Positions 42,553 through 54,230 of a stretch of 64,000 bases of DNA are shown here, one piece after another; within the stretch, counting starts at the first letter, position 1, and every line of letters begins with the position of its first letter. Source of the DNA: Symbiodinium kawagutii (taxonomy: Eukaryota; Sar; Dinophyceae; Suessiales; Symbiodiniaceae); contig VSDK01015564.1 in NCBI GenBank assembly GCA_009767595.1, forward strand, positions 268,978 to 332,977. Reading direction: 5' to 3'. A program made the translations under genes and the position numbers. The notes below the pieces were generated by a model. The model saw only the letters and a program-made list of their open reading frames with translations. It did no database searches and was not told the origin of the DNA.

Positions 42553-43649
42553 GATGCCTAAGTGTGGCTTTCCATTTGTTCATAGCAGGATAGTTCAAGA
42601 GTACTCAATAGGCCTCAGGCAAAACATTCTTCAACTGCATCATCGGGTATATACCACCAAAATCCAAAAAACAAGTCGTTATTGGGGAAAAACCTGCTCA
42701 TCAGCATCTCAGGCTGCCCAGCCAGCAGGCTTTTCACGAACTGCGGAAAGCCACGCTTTGCCAAAATTTGGTTTTCTATGCTTTTCTCACTGAGAATCAG
42801 CCAGAGACTTTCTTCTCGTTGCGCAATTTTGTGAGGCATTTCCTGAAACTGAAGAGATTCAGTTTTGAAGAATCTTGGGGTATTGGTGCAATCCTGCTCG
42901 GTCACTAGTGGCTGTGAACCCACCGAGTGGGTACTTCATGGCATTTTAATTGGGTTAGTTGAGCACTTGGTCACTAGCTGGTGACATGCCAAACCCCAAC
43001 AGTCCAATCATGATTTAAGATGATTTAAGCATTATTTAGCCATTCACTAAGCATCATTTGACCATTCGATTAAGGCTTACCGGGTTGCGAATACTTCAAA
43101 AACCTGCAACCCGTCTGCTGACATGCCAAACATGTAGCCGGGCTACCACCAAGGACTGGGGGTGTGCATCATTCTCTGGTAAATTCACCTGGTTGCGTGG
43201 CAAAAATCCACCATTTGTTCAGCTGGTTTCCCATGGTTTGCGTATAAAATGCTACTATCTGGTCAAGGCACTCCTGGTAGCTCCAACTGGCTCCCCTTTT
43301 CAAAGGGCTATACCCCTGGCTCCAGCCGCAGCTCCCTCCCAACCCCCAGCCAAAATATGCTGATTTGAGGATACTCGAATTTATGAATATGATATTTCTC
43401 CATCATTGACCATATTATTCACCGTTGCTATCCCCATTGTTAACCGTTGTTCACCATTTACTGAGCTCAATTATCTATAATTCAAGCACATGCATCTATC
43501 ATCACGTCATATCCAGTCATATCAAGTCGTACATACGCACCGAGTGCGGTATGCATAGACGTCCAGCGCCAGTTCACTATCAACAGGATCTCTTCAACAG
43601 GTGTCACTCAACTGATATCTTCCAACAGGACCAGCCGGGTGACCAATAT
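42553..43649. other. No assignable gene
   Basis: 43,165-43,262 resembles family E arms (CTCTGGTAAATTCACCTGG). 43,268-43,350 is the GGCTCC dispersed repeat. 43,400-43,460 is AC-rich. Open frames are short. Confidence 0.35.
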
Positions 43650-43719
43650 GGCTATGGGTCAAGTAGTAGAGCATCAAAATTAGGGGATGATAACCAAAAA
43701 TAGTAGGGGATATACCAGC

Positions 43720-44195
43720 TATATGGTTATGGGTCAATATTAACCAACCAATAATGGGGGATGAGAATCAACAATAGTTAGGGAATACAATGGCAAATGA
43801 TGGGGGAACCAGGGGTAAAGGTTGAACTGACCCACAGCCATATGGCTGTGGGTCAAGTATAAGCATCAAAACAAAGGGGATGAAAATCAACAATACTTAG
43901 GGAATACAATGGCAAATGATGGGGGAACCAGGGGTAAAGGTTGAACTGACCCACAGCCATATGGCTGTGGGTCAAGTATAAGCATCAAAACAAAGGGGAT
44001 GAAAATCAACAATACTTAGGGAATACAATGGCAAATGATGGGGGAACCAGGGGTAAAGGTTGAACTGACCCACAGCCATATGGCTGTGGGTCAAGTATAA
44101 GCATCAAAACAAAGGGGATGAAAATCAACAATACTTAGGGAATACAATGGCAAATGATGGGGGAACCAGGCGTAAAGGTTGAACTGACCCACAGC
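43720..44195. repeat. 119-bp tandem array built from a family C element
   Basis: Three almost identical 119-bp units (43,839-43,957, 43,958-44,076, 44,077-44,195), preceded by a diverged fourth. Each unit starts CATATGGCTGTGGGTCAAGT and ends GGTTGAACTGACCCACAGC, i.e. it is a whole family C TIR element. Near-identity implies recent amplification. Confidence 0.85.
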
Positions 44196-44357
44196 TGCCG
44201 AACATTCATGAACATTCAACCTGGAGTTTCCTAAAGGGTAGAAAAGAGAGCTTGAAAAATTGGATTCTGGCTGATTCACTAATGGTGCACCACAAAATCG
44301 GGGCATTGATGAGTACTGATTCTTCGGAATTCCATCATCAGCTATATTCATGTCGCT

Positions 44358-44648
44358 ATGGGTTCAAGTACCAGTGCGTCAATGACCCAACTGTTCCTTT
44401 TTTTGGGACTGGTTCAGTATCCCTTTCTGGGAAAGGTAGACCCCATGTTGATCCAACTCTTGGTCGACCAGTACATGGATCCTCCACGGGCACAAATCAA
44501 ACAGCTGAGCTGTTCAGCAAACATCGACGCTCTAAAATCCTGGCCGATTCTGCAGCACATCTGCGGGGCTAGCACTCGTTCAATGAAACCGGAGACCCGA
44601 AACGGCAAGGAATCACCGGGAGAAACCTCACCTTTTGCGCGATGGTGA
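44358..44648 (+). CDS. Hypothetical 96-residue open frame
   Basis: ATG-started plus frame with protein-like composition: MGSSTSASMTQ, then a hydrophobic stretch LFLFLGLVQYPFLG, then a helix-prone MLIQLLVDQYMDPPRAQI and a basic tail. Gly2 with Ser6 would suit N-myristoylation if the start is real. No homologue is recognised; it could be a terminal exon. An overlapping frame (44,252-44,572) is also open. Confidence 0.3.
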   Translation: MGSSTSASMTQLFLFLGLVQYPFLGKVDPMLIQLLVDQYMDPPRAQIKQLSCSANIDALKSWPILQHICGASTRSMKPETRNGKESPGETSPFARW

Positions 44649-44649
44649 A

Positions 44650-45929
44650 GCCCCTCGCTTGGTACATCATCAGAAACTAGTCATGGCAATCATAAATCAA
44701 TGGTTGAAAGTTTGCGATTACCATCATGATGACTAGTAAACCATGCAATCATTCAACACTCATGCTGACTACTACCATCAGCCATTTAACTATTCATGGT
44801 GTCTATTGCCCATCGAAACGCAAGTTCATGATCCAGGTGGTTGTTTAACCATTATTGTCATTGTTGGTCAAATTTCCCCTAACCATACTTATCCATAGAA
44901 AACCACCAGTTGTAGTTGTTTAATTGGCCTTTATTGTTAGTTATCATTCCCTAGTACTAACCAGTATAATCATACTTTAACCATAAACCAACCAGAAAAA
45001 GTTCCCCCAAATGATGAAACATACACTCACCTGGAGCAAGGCCATCGGGCAAACCACCAGAACTCGCAACGAGCGATGACGCTAAACACTGGAGTATAAA
45101 CCTTGGTTTTCTCGTATTGTTGTAGTATCCGTGATATTTGACACTTGTAATCCAAATTGGTCACAAATGTTAAAATTACGTTTCGCCTTTGAATGTTTAT
45201 TGATAATAGACCATCGATCATTGACAATTTGCCACTAACAGTAAGCAGAATGAACAAACTATGGTTTTCGCGGCATCCACTGCTTGTTTCAGTATGAAAC
45301 ATTTCTTGATGGTGTTGGAATAGCAGTGCAACGCACCGCTTGAACCCCATGAAGGATATCCATGCAAACGTTGACTCTAGCTTCACTCGTAGAAAACCAA
45401 TCCTCCATGCGAAAACCTATCCAGTGTCAGTCAATTTGCCTAAAAACATTCTATATAATAACCCACAAGCTCAAATATCCTCCATGTTTTTGGTTCCTTG
45501 TAGTCTCCATTGCCTGAACGTGCCTGAACCACATACTGAGCATGGCTCACGCATTGATTGTGTCAAACTCAACTGCACAGCGGCATGATAACGACGCAGG
45601 TGGCCGTCTGTGTGGATATGTCTCAGTTCATGGCCGACAATAGCTGTGATTGAGTTCACCACTATGCCTTTGTTACAAGGCGCTTTCAGGTTCAGTGCTG
45701 GTTGGTGGATAGAAGCCATGCTTAATCAGAGGTTAATAGTGGTTAATTATGGTTAAGAATGGTTCACAATGATCATATCTGGTTGGTGGTTAGTTGCCCC
45801 ATCCATGAAAAAGATGAGTCAAACAACCAAGCATCTTGTACTTGCCGCAGCTGTGATTTCGGGAGCAAAAGTGTAATTTAGTTGTGTGCAACATCTTGCG
45901 CTTGTGAAATCAGGACTGTCACAGGACTC
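44650..45929. other. AC-rich block, then GC-richer stretch, unassigned
   Basis: 44,690-45,000 is CCA-type low complexity. 45,027-45,386 (minus) and 45,340-45,588 (plus) are open without domains. 45,720-45,770 is GT-rich and 45,780-45,840 is a family B left half (TCTGGTTGGTGGTTAGTTGC). The polarity again flips from CCA to TGG across the GC-richer part. Confidence 0.35.
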
Positions 45930-46303
45930 TCACCAGAGATTGGATGACTCCTGGAGGACTCCATACCCCCAAGCATAGGAATTCTGAGGGAATAGCCGCC
46001 CCATGGTGATTCCTGTTCCCAACAGAGATAGCCTCCATTGCATAAGAGTACCCGCAATATGAATCCGTTGGTTTTTGAGTGGCTCAATCATAGCTCGGGT
46101 GCAATTTGAACCACCAAAGAACTCGATGTCGACCCCAAGATGACCCACAAGTCGACTGCTGGTCCCTCCAAATCTTTGGACAAAAAATCCCAAGCCTTAT
46201 TGAGTTGAGACACACCCAAAGGTGGGAGTTCCATCATGGTGCCCCACAGGAGCGACATCCGGTTGTGAAAGGGTGGCCATGGCCAAATGGCTGCTTGTGT
46301 CAA
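45930..46303 (-). other. Coding-like minus-strand stretch, unknown
   Basis: Two overlapping minus frames (46,088-46,303 and 45,930-46,193) have protein-like composition, e.g. WDFLSKDLEGPAVDLWVI in one and WRLSLLGTGITMGRLF in the other. This suggests a single old gene or exon with a frame change around 46,100-46,190. No family recognised. Confidence 0.25.
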
Positions 46304-46624
46304 TGGTGTTCCCGCTTGGATCCTGATTTTTTTCGATGGTCATGTTGGGAGATGTTGAACGGAGCTGAACTTGATCAAGAAATTCAACAACTTGGCTCCC
46401 AGAATTGTCCTATCGAAATATTGGTGGATAGTGAGAGTCTGTGCCTGTTCTATGCCCCAAGACTTACACATCACATGTGAATTCAGGAGTACCAGAGTCT
46501 TGGAAAACTCAGCATAGGTTCGGTTCGATGCGGATTTCAAAAAATTGACCAATCAAACCACTGACCAACACATCAACCAACAGCTGGTTTGTCATTATCA
46601 ACCATGATTGCCCATCTAGCAGTG

Positions 46625-46737
46625 TGTCAAAAATCCTTAGTCCCCCTGGTTCCCCTATCATCAACCAGCTCGTTTTCCCTATAAATTGGTTGGCTATTAC
46701 CCCCTGTTATGGTAGCTTAATATTGACCCATAGCCAT
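46625..46737. repeat. TIR element family C
   Basis: Interior CCCCCTGGTTCCCCTATCAT and right end TAATATTGACCCATAGCCAT match the family; the left end GTGTGTCAAAAATCC is decayed. Confidence 0.55.
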
Positions 46738-46810
46738 ATCTAGCTGGTATGTTCCCTATAGTTGTTAGTTATCATCCCTTACTATTAATTATTAACCAGC
46801 TACAGTCCAT

Positions 46811-47247
46811 ATGCTATAAAAGAATCTATTGTATAAGAATTTGAGGGGCTCAATATTTTTCCGTCCCTAGAAGTGTGTATGCATCTTCCCCCTACTCAGT
46901 TAAGAATTTGAGGGACCCTCACTTGGCGGCACTACATTCTTAAAACAAAAAAAACCAGCTGGCGCTGCTGCCGGCGCAGCTGGGAAGCACAGGAGCAGGA
47001 AATAAAGTTTGGGGGCAGTCGAGCCCCCAACCAGCAGAAAATCAAAAAAAAAACTTTTCAGGCTCCAAAAAGTTTTTTTTTTGACTTTCCAGCCTTCGAA
47101 GTCATGATGGTCACCAAAGTTGACATAAACAAGAATCTGTTAAGAATTGGAGGGACCCTCAACACATGATGCAGGAAAATCAGGCGCAATTGAAATTAAG
47201 AATTTGAGGGACCCTGAGCAAAAAAAATGAGATTCTTGTATAGCGCA
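46811..47247. repeat. 440-bp TIR element with four palindromic GAGGGACCCTC motifs
   Basis: Ends ATGCTATAAAAGAATCT and AGATTCTTGTATAGCGCAT are imperfect inverted repeats. Four copies of TTAAGAATTTGAGGGACCCT (46,834; 46,901; 47,141; 47,196, the first diverged) share the near-palindromic core TGAGGGACCCTCA. 47,042-47,084 is a perfect 17-bp-stem hairpin made of A10 and T10 tracts. No coding frame. Confidence 0.6.
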
Positions 47248-47249
47248 TG

Positions 47250-47985
47250 CGCTGTATTAGTAATGACCCCTGCGGACGCCCAACGTGTCAACCAAATCAC
47301 CCCAGCAGCTTGACCGGATTTCATCGACTAGCGAGTTCGGTAACGGCGCCGTGGAGCAAAATATGGTGACACCTACCATGGTCAGTTCCACCAGTTCCCC
47401 CAGCCATAGAAACCTGGGTATAGAAGAAATATGTAGCAGAAACCGAATCGGAACCATTTATGGGTGACTTTTTCTCAAGAGAAGAAATATTGACATACAA
47501 AATCGTGTACTGAACATTTCCACCAACCCCTAATCATCTTTCACCAACAACCATCAGTTACTAACCAGAGGACCCCCCCGTTTACACTGTGACAATCCAC
47601 ATGAAGGAGCATTTGTTAGTTCCGATTTCGCATTGATCGTACCTTTGTGACAAACGTTCTTTTAGATGATGTGCAAATCCATGTGTGAAAGGTCCCAAGC
47701 TGCTAACCTTTGGAAGTTTGTTGCCAACTATTCCAATCATGAGCTATACATATCTAAATACGGTAAAGCCTCTATGTATATACAGAGCCAACAAAGACAA
47801 GTGCAGTCAATATGACCACCCTGGCGCTGTCGCCCTTTCACATTCAGACGCCAGCTGACGTTTGCATAGGCATACCTGGCACATCAACGAAGAGATTGCA
47901 CAGCTTGACATCGCAATAAAGAAAATGAAAACATCTAGCTGGATCAGAGAATATCTTAAACAGCAAGGAGTATATCAATATATCT
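47250..47985. other. No assignable gene
   Basis: 47,257-47,467 is open on both strands for 60-66 codons without a domain. Nothing else is seen. Confidence 0.35.
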
Positions 47986-47989
47986 TTGT

Positions 47990-48260
47990 CTGGACATATG
48001 TTTTTTATTTCAATATATATATATATATGTATGTGATATAATTATAGGATTGAATATCTTTCTCCACATTTCTCATATATACAAATATATACATATGTAT
48101 ATATGTATTTATCTCTATACATATCTACATCATAATCTATATATACATATATATCTTATATAAATAAATAAATATATATATATATTTAGATATATATATA
48201 TATTTTTAAATATATATATATATGTATATATTTCTATATCTATATATAAATAAATATCAT
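47990..48260. repeat. AT-rich tract with several (TA)n runs
   Basis: Repeated TATATATATA, TATGTATATA and ATAAATAAATA runs. Confidence 0.85.
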
Positions 48261-48319
48261 ATTGATGCTCACTGCTATTCACTGCTCACTGCCCACGACT
48301 TTCTTGTTTTTGGAATCCG

Positions 48320-48500
48320 TTTGCAGTGGGATGGTCATCCAAGTTGATCCACTCCCGCGGCCGCCAAGGCGCATGTCGTAGTCGGTGCGGTCCCTGGTGA
48401 CGGCACGGTCCCTGGCCGACCCAGCTCCCGGATGCGTTGCCGCGCTACAGCGAGTGATTTCAAAGGGAACCAATGACCATGGACCTTTCACCAAGGGTAC
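48320..48500 (-). other. GC-rich island, possible minus-strand exon
   Basis: A minus frame open across the island reads GSARDRAVTRDRTDYDMRLG followed by a Gly/Ser stretch. It is the only island where the minus strand looks best. The right flank is AC-rich, so the polarity pattern seen at other islands does not hold here. Confidence 0.3.
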
Positions 48501-48539
48501 AAGGTAGGGACCATGGAGGCTTGTTGTTTCATGTTGTTT

Positions 48540-50520
48540 CATTATTAACAGCTATTAACAATCATCATAGTCCATGAAGGTACAGTGTATGGACCAATAC
48601 AACTATTAACAGCTGCCAAAGTTGAAGCATCAAAAGGGTTGTTTCATGTCACCGTCAGCAACCATTGGAAGGACCAACCATTATAAATGACGATGTTTAT
48701 GGCAACAGTATTCGTAGCCGTTGAGTGGTCACATTCACCACTTTGTGGTTGCTATAACCAATGCTAATAGCCATTGCTCATAATCATGGTAATGGCCACA
48801 CAAATGCTGTAACAATTGGTTAGTGGCTACAACAATCGGTTATTTGCTATAACTATGTCCATCAACATCAACGATTGGCAGTTTCTAAACCTTGGCAATT
48901 CAAGAACCATTGGCAATTGGTAGTTGACCATCATCCATTGCTACTCAATTTACCCTCATTAAGCATTAGCCAAAAATCAACCATCGAGTAACAATCAATT
49001 AACCACTCAGAAAACCATCATCAGGACTCAACATGAAGAAATTCAACCATGAATTCGCAAATTCTTTACTAAGCATTTACTCACCATTCCTTTACTCACC
49101 ATTCATTTACAAACAAATTCTTAAAAATCAAATTCATAATTTGAGACTATATTAACCCCTTCATTTACCACCAAGCGACCTCAACAACCATGCAACAGCC
49201 AACAACCAACCAAGGCGAATCACTATCGTCCATGCTTCCCCACGATGGTTTTAATGATTGATGGCTCCATAGGTAATCATTGATAGCCTTGTTCATCAAC
49301 CACTAAGCAGTGGTTAACTACAGTATATATCCAATGGTAAACCACTAAACAACAAATCGAATGAATACATTGTATTAGCCAAGAATATTAATCTATTATC
49401 ATATTTACGCCATTTATATGAACCATTGATGGATAATCAACCACATATAAACCATGAAAAGAACCACTTATCAACAAATGAGTTGCCAATGATCAAACAT
49501 TATTCATTGACCACTATAAATATTGATGGTTGTTAGCCACTAATCAACTCTTGTTCATCCAATGATTCAAATGGTTCCTTCTACTACTCAAAAACCACTG
49601 TTCATCAATGACTACTAACCAACTGTGCACCAAAACCAATGGTTAAATTCAAAACCATCAAAAGTAATAACCGCTATATTATAGATCTAATGTTTTTGAT
49701 CAAACACTATATTTCAATCCACCATTTACACCAATGATTCACCACTAATCCACCTATGCTAAACCAATGATAGACCAATGATTCACCATTCTTCATCAAC
49801 CACTGTAAACACCAATAAACCGTTGTTCATCAAATGATAAACCATTGTTCAAATGATAAGCCATTGTTCATCCAATGATTCACCATCAGCAGGTTCCATC
49901 ATAAACCATGATTATATATGGATACACTCATGGTGTAGACCATTGCTAACCTGCTAACCAACCTATGATTGACCAATGATGCACCACTGATCAACCAAAC
50001 TAAATGCATAAACACTGTCAGCTATGGATGGCAAATCAACCACAATCCATGCGTTTATAGATTACCACTGTGGTTCCAATGTATGAATCACTACCAATCA
50101 TTACCCTCGTAACCTATGATTAACCACCAATAAACCATTGGCAACCACCACTATCAACCATTGTTCATCGAATGTTCATCCAATGATTCACCACTGATAC
50201 CAAATATAATCCTAATGTAGTGATTAAATACAAATGGTTACTCAACCACAATTAGGTAAATCATTCGTGGTTAATCACTCAGCCAAATATGATTACCCAT
50301 GATTTATCACTACCATTAACCAATGATTCACCACATTCTCAACCAATGATATTCACCACTTCACCTACTCAACCAGATGGTAACTACCATTGAACCAACG
50401 AATCACCAATGATTCACCACATTTCCCAACCAAATCACCACTACTAACCAACCAACCATCCATCCATCCATCCATCCAACCATCCATCCATCCAACCAAC
50501 CAACCAACCAGCAGGTCCTA
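48540..50520. repeat. Two-kilobase AC-rich low-complexity block
   Basis: Degenerate AACCATTGTTCATC, CAACCACTATTAACC and ATGATTCACCA words without interruption, ending in (CCAT)n and (CCAA)n at 50,456-50,515. No gene. Confidence 0.75.
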
Positions 50521-50542
50521 CCAGGCTTCACCTCCCAACCAG

Positions 50543-50710
50543 GTCCCATGGGCGCGCAGGTCCCTGCCGCGCCGGTCCCAGCGTCGGCCTCCCCGGTGGT
50601 GCCGCCTTCAACGTTGGACGGGCGAGCCGCTCCACATGGGCCGCGGCAGGGGGACCCCGCTGGNNNNNNNNNNGCCCTCAGCCATCGGAAGAGGCTGCCT
50701 GTGGACCTTG
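50543..50710 (+). CDS. GC-rich Pro/Ala-rich exon-like island with assembly gap
   Basis: After CCCAACCAG, a plus frame reads [20 protein letters not shown] and continues to the 10-N gap; the sequence after the gap is also open to a GTGG at 50,711. The frame across the gap cannot be known. The left flank is AC-rich and the right flank becomes GT-rich near 50,940. Confidence 0.35.
50664..50673. other. Assembly gap (10 N)
   Basis: Ten unknown bases inside a GC-rich island; probably a region hard to sequence. Confidence 1.
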
Positions 50711-51103
50711 GTGGTTTTTGTTATACATATGTATAGATATATGTATTACCATTCATATATCATATTGTCAATAATAATATGATATAAAACTCCCTTGATA
50801 TAAAACTACCTTGTATATATAATATACATATTGTAGATATTATAAGGTAGTTTTATACCTCATATGTTGAAAATAGTAAAGGAAATATTAGATATTACGT
50901 ATGACGAGTGACTTATAGATCTTATAGGTTTGTATAATGATAGGCGGTAAACTTATAGATCTTGGCAGCTACTCATGGTCAATGATAGGTTCAGGATAGG
51001 TATATTGATGATAGGTGGTTTACAATGATAATGTATACAATTAGTTAATGGTAGTGACTATTACTACTATTATAATATTTCATGGTTCAGTACTACCACT
51101 GTG

Positions 51104-51201
51104 GTGGTTTCCCAACAAAGGGGACCCCGCAAATCATCCATTAATGATCATGTTCGACAATAGTCCAACCACTTTTTGGGTACCCTTTGAGATACCGCCT
51201 T
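51104..51201. repeat. Family A element, degenerate
   Basis: Left end TGTGGTGGTTTCCCAACAAA; GGACCCCGCAAATCATCC inside; right end TTTGAGATACCGCC. Confidence 0.5.
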
Positions 51202-51300
51202 CTCAGCAATAGTGAATATAATGAACCACTAATACTAATGAATCATTACTACAATTCCTCCCATTCATCATAGCTACCATTGACAACTACTACCATTAAT

Positions 51301-51405
51301 ATGGTGGTTTCTCAAATAAGGACGCCCCCCAAATCATCCTCTATTGATCGCTTATAGTAATAAACCAACCATCTTTAGGGGTACCCTTATTTTGAAAAAC
51401 CACCA
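51301..51405. repeat. TIR element family A
   Basis: Ends ATGGTGGTTTCTCAAATAAG and CTTATTTTGAAAAACCACCA are inverted. Part of the larger inverted block shared with 26.69-26.99 kb. Confidence 0.7.
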
Positions 51406-51598
51406 CATATGGATCATATAGCTGATGTATCCCCTACCATTGTTGCTTATCATCCCCAGCTCTATCTACCATTAACCAGCTATGTTTCACCATATTGTTG
51501 GTATGTATTCCCTAATTATTGCTTGTTGTTATCCCTTATCAACCACTATTATACACCATGAACCAGCTTTATTTACCATTCATTAACCAGGCCACTAC
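51392..51598. repeat. Inverted copy of 26,685-26,893 bordering a GC island
   Basis: 207 bp ending GGTTCA-less AACCAGCTTTATTTACCATT and CATTAACCAGGCCACTAC. It is the reverse complement of the arm that starts right of the island at 26,684; here it stops at the left edge of the island at 51.6 kb. Confidence 0.75.
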
Positions 51599-51736
51599 CG
51601 TTCCTCAACAGTCCACAACCGTTGCAACCGCTCACAACGCCGGCGGCTCGTTCGTCATCCCAGCGACTGCCCGACAGTTGCGCAACGGCGGAGGGCTGCC
51701 ACCTGCGCCTTACAGGAATTGCACGGCGATAGATTC
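51591..51736 (+). CDS. Exon-like GC-rich island, unknown function
   Basis: 146 bp between AACCAG and GTGATG. The plus frame is open: Thr/Gln-rich start (TTVPQQSTTVATAHNAGGSF), then VIPATARQLRNGGG and PPAPYRNCTAIDS. The left flank is AC-rich and the right flank is GT-rich (TTGATGGTGAATTGATGG). One of the better exon candidates. No domain recognised. Confidence 0.4.
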
Positions 51737-51737
51737 G

Positions 51738-52170
51738 TGATGATTAATTAATGATGGGCAATTTATGGTCAATTGATGGCTAATTGATGGCTAATTGATG
51801 GTGAATTGATGGTCAATTAATGTTTAATCTATGGTTAATCTATGGTGAATTTATGGTGATTTATTAATTAACCATGGTCAATTAATGGTTAACTTATGGT
51901 GAATTTATGGTGAATTTATGGTGATTTATCAATTAACCATGGTCAATTAATGGTTAATTTGTGGTTAATCTATGGTAATTTATGGTCAATGGCTAATTTA
52001 TAGCTAACTGATGGTTAACTATTTTTTTTCATGGTGGCCATTACCTTGTGAATGATGGTTCATGTCCGGTTGACTGATGGTTAACTGATGGTTAACTGAT
52101 GGTCCATAGATGGATGTTTAACTGATGGTTTATGAATGGTTAATTGGTTAATTATGGCTTACAGTGGTTC
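51738..52170. repeat. GT-rich low-complexity block
   Basis: About 20 degenerate copies of TTGATGGTTAATTTATGG, including two near-identical stretches (51,840-51,890 and 51,900-51,950). Confidence 0.75.
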
Positions 52171-53739
52171 GTATAGTCCTTAATACTGGTCGATATTGCT
52201 GAATCTATGGTTGCCCATGTTCAATTATCTAATCCTTACTAGTGCAATAGTGGTTTAGAATGGTCGATGATTCTTATAGTGTTTCATAATGGTGTTAATC
52301 ATAGTTACTTAAAAATTGCTGATGTTGAAAATTATGACGGTGTGACTACCATTAGGTTTATTTGTAATTAATCTACGCAAGATTCTTTCGAGACGATCAT
52401 CACCCTGATAATTCTACACCAATATTAATAGTGAATATCGGACTATTCATGGTGGCCTATAAATGTGAATCATGGTAAACAAAACTAAGAAGTGTTGATC
52501 ATGATCTACTAATGATGTTGATGAATGATTCAGCTCTGATGACAAGTAGTGGTCAGTGGTGTTGAAAAATCAAAAACCATCAAACTGTTGGTTGTTTCAT
52601 TGAAGGTAGTTCAGAATGATGTTTAACTGGTCTGGTTACACTGATTTTCTTTTACAAACATGAATCATAAAACAGTACCCATAAGCCAGTCACCAATAAC
52701 CATGCATGTACTAATGTTGTTTGTTCCTGGTGACTCATGATTGTTTGACCCAGAATGTTAAACTGCAAAGGAATCAAAATGGCAATATTCACCCAAGCAA
52801 ATCATTGTCAAGTGTTCCAAACATAAGCAAGTCCATGTATCCCGTATCCCTTACATGTGAGCACCAAGTCACGTCAAAATGTTTGATCAACTACACCAGC
52901 ACTGTCAACAGTGTGTGTGCATGTGCAGCTTACAAAGTATGTATTATGGGATAGTCAATTTGATATCAACACATGATCATGTGTTGAAAGTGAAAAACAA
53001 ACAACACACGCATCAATATGTATATGGGTGTATACATTGACGTGTGTGTGTGATGTCTGGGTGATGCTAATCTCTGCCGTACATGGAACTATCTATCAAT
53101 GATTATATCATACCCATCCAGTCAAATGAGAATCCGTCTATTCAGAGTATATCAGATTTCAGCCATGTACAAATAGTGGTAAATCGCTATCCCTGCATCC
53201 ATGCATTAACAAAGGGTACATAGCTATCGTGCGAGCTTGCCGTCTGGTTCATTCCACTGACAGTATTTCATCATCCTCGCGACAAGTAGGGTCATTTCCA
53301 GATGTGCTAAGAATCCACGACAGTAAGGAGGGTGAACTGCAAGCTACAAGTCACAGAAGGAAAATCGACGGTCAAATACGTCGGCAGTCAGCGAGGGAGG
53401 CCGGTCTTCTGGCTACGAGCCGAACCCTCGAAGTGTGTCCCTCTGGAGACGTGCCACGGAAAGTGGTCGGGCTCTGCAGCCGGCACGGTGTAAACTCTGA
53501 TCCATAGGAATGAAAAAAATCAGGGGCAGCTGCCATTCATCAAGAGGTGCCACATGTCAGAGCCATAGGCTGGCGAACATCTCCAACTCTTCAGGAGGGC
53601 GTTCTCCATGTCATCAGGCCAAACGGGCCAGTCAAACAGGATATGTTGTAGTAGCTGCAGTTCAGCGTTGAGTGGCAAAATGAAAAAAGTACCATTGAAT
53701 ATGAGAAAAATGTTTGCCATTCTATGACCAAAGTATAAC
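52171..53739. other. No assignable gene
   Basis: Open frames at 52,721-52,954, 53,229-53,507 (plus) and 53,520-53,720 (minus) show no domain. 53,220-53,510 is GC-richer and could hold an exon. Confidence 0.3.
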
Positions 53740-54020
53740 CATTACAAATCCAACAATCAATTACGAACCACTGTGGAATGATCTATTGCAACCATCAAGC
53801 ACTAAATCATCAACTACCATCAGCAGCCACTAGTGATTAAGCGCCATAACCGCTATACTAGTAGTATTAACCAAAATAACTACCGTGGTTTTACATGTAT
53901 ATGATATGTAAAAACAAATACTACAATTTGAATGCTTAGTCACTGTATGTCACTGCATTTCATTACTATATTACCCCTTAATCACAATATAACCACAACA
54001 CTATCAACTCTATATCACTA
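53740..54020. repeat. AC-rich low-complexity block
   Basis: AACCATTACAAATCC, ACCATCAAGCAC and AATATAACCACAAC words leading up to a family A element. Confidence 0.5.
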
Positions 54021-54022
54021 TA

Positions 54023-54129
54023 TGGTGGTTTCCGAACAGTGGAAACCCCCAAAAATGGTTGATTCATTACTACTTACTAGAAATGATTGATATTGGATGA
54101 TTTGGGGGTACCCCTATGCTGAGAAACAC
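54023..54129. repeat. TIR element family A
   Basis: Ends TGGTGGTTTCCGAACAGTGG and CCCTATGCTGAGAAACACA; the core has GGTTGATTCATTACTACTTA. Confidence 0.65.
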
Positions 54130-54154
54130 ATATATCATCACATAATCCTGCCAG

Positions 54155-54230
54155 CTTCAAGGCTGACAACTCGGTCCCGCCTGCCACTGGTTTCGTAGTG
54201 GCCTGTGGCGACCAGCGGATGTCCGGCGTG
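54155..54230 (+). CDS. Exon-like GC-rich island
   Basis: 76 bp after TGCCAG and before GTCCGG. The plus frame reads FKADNSVPPATGFVVACGDQ. AC-rich DNA lies left and GT-rich DNA (GGTTAATGGTGATG) right. Confidence 0.3.
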
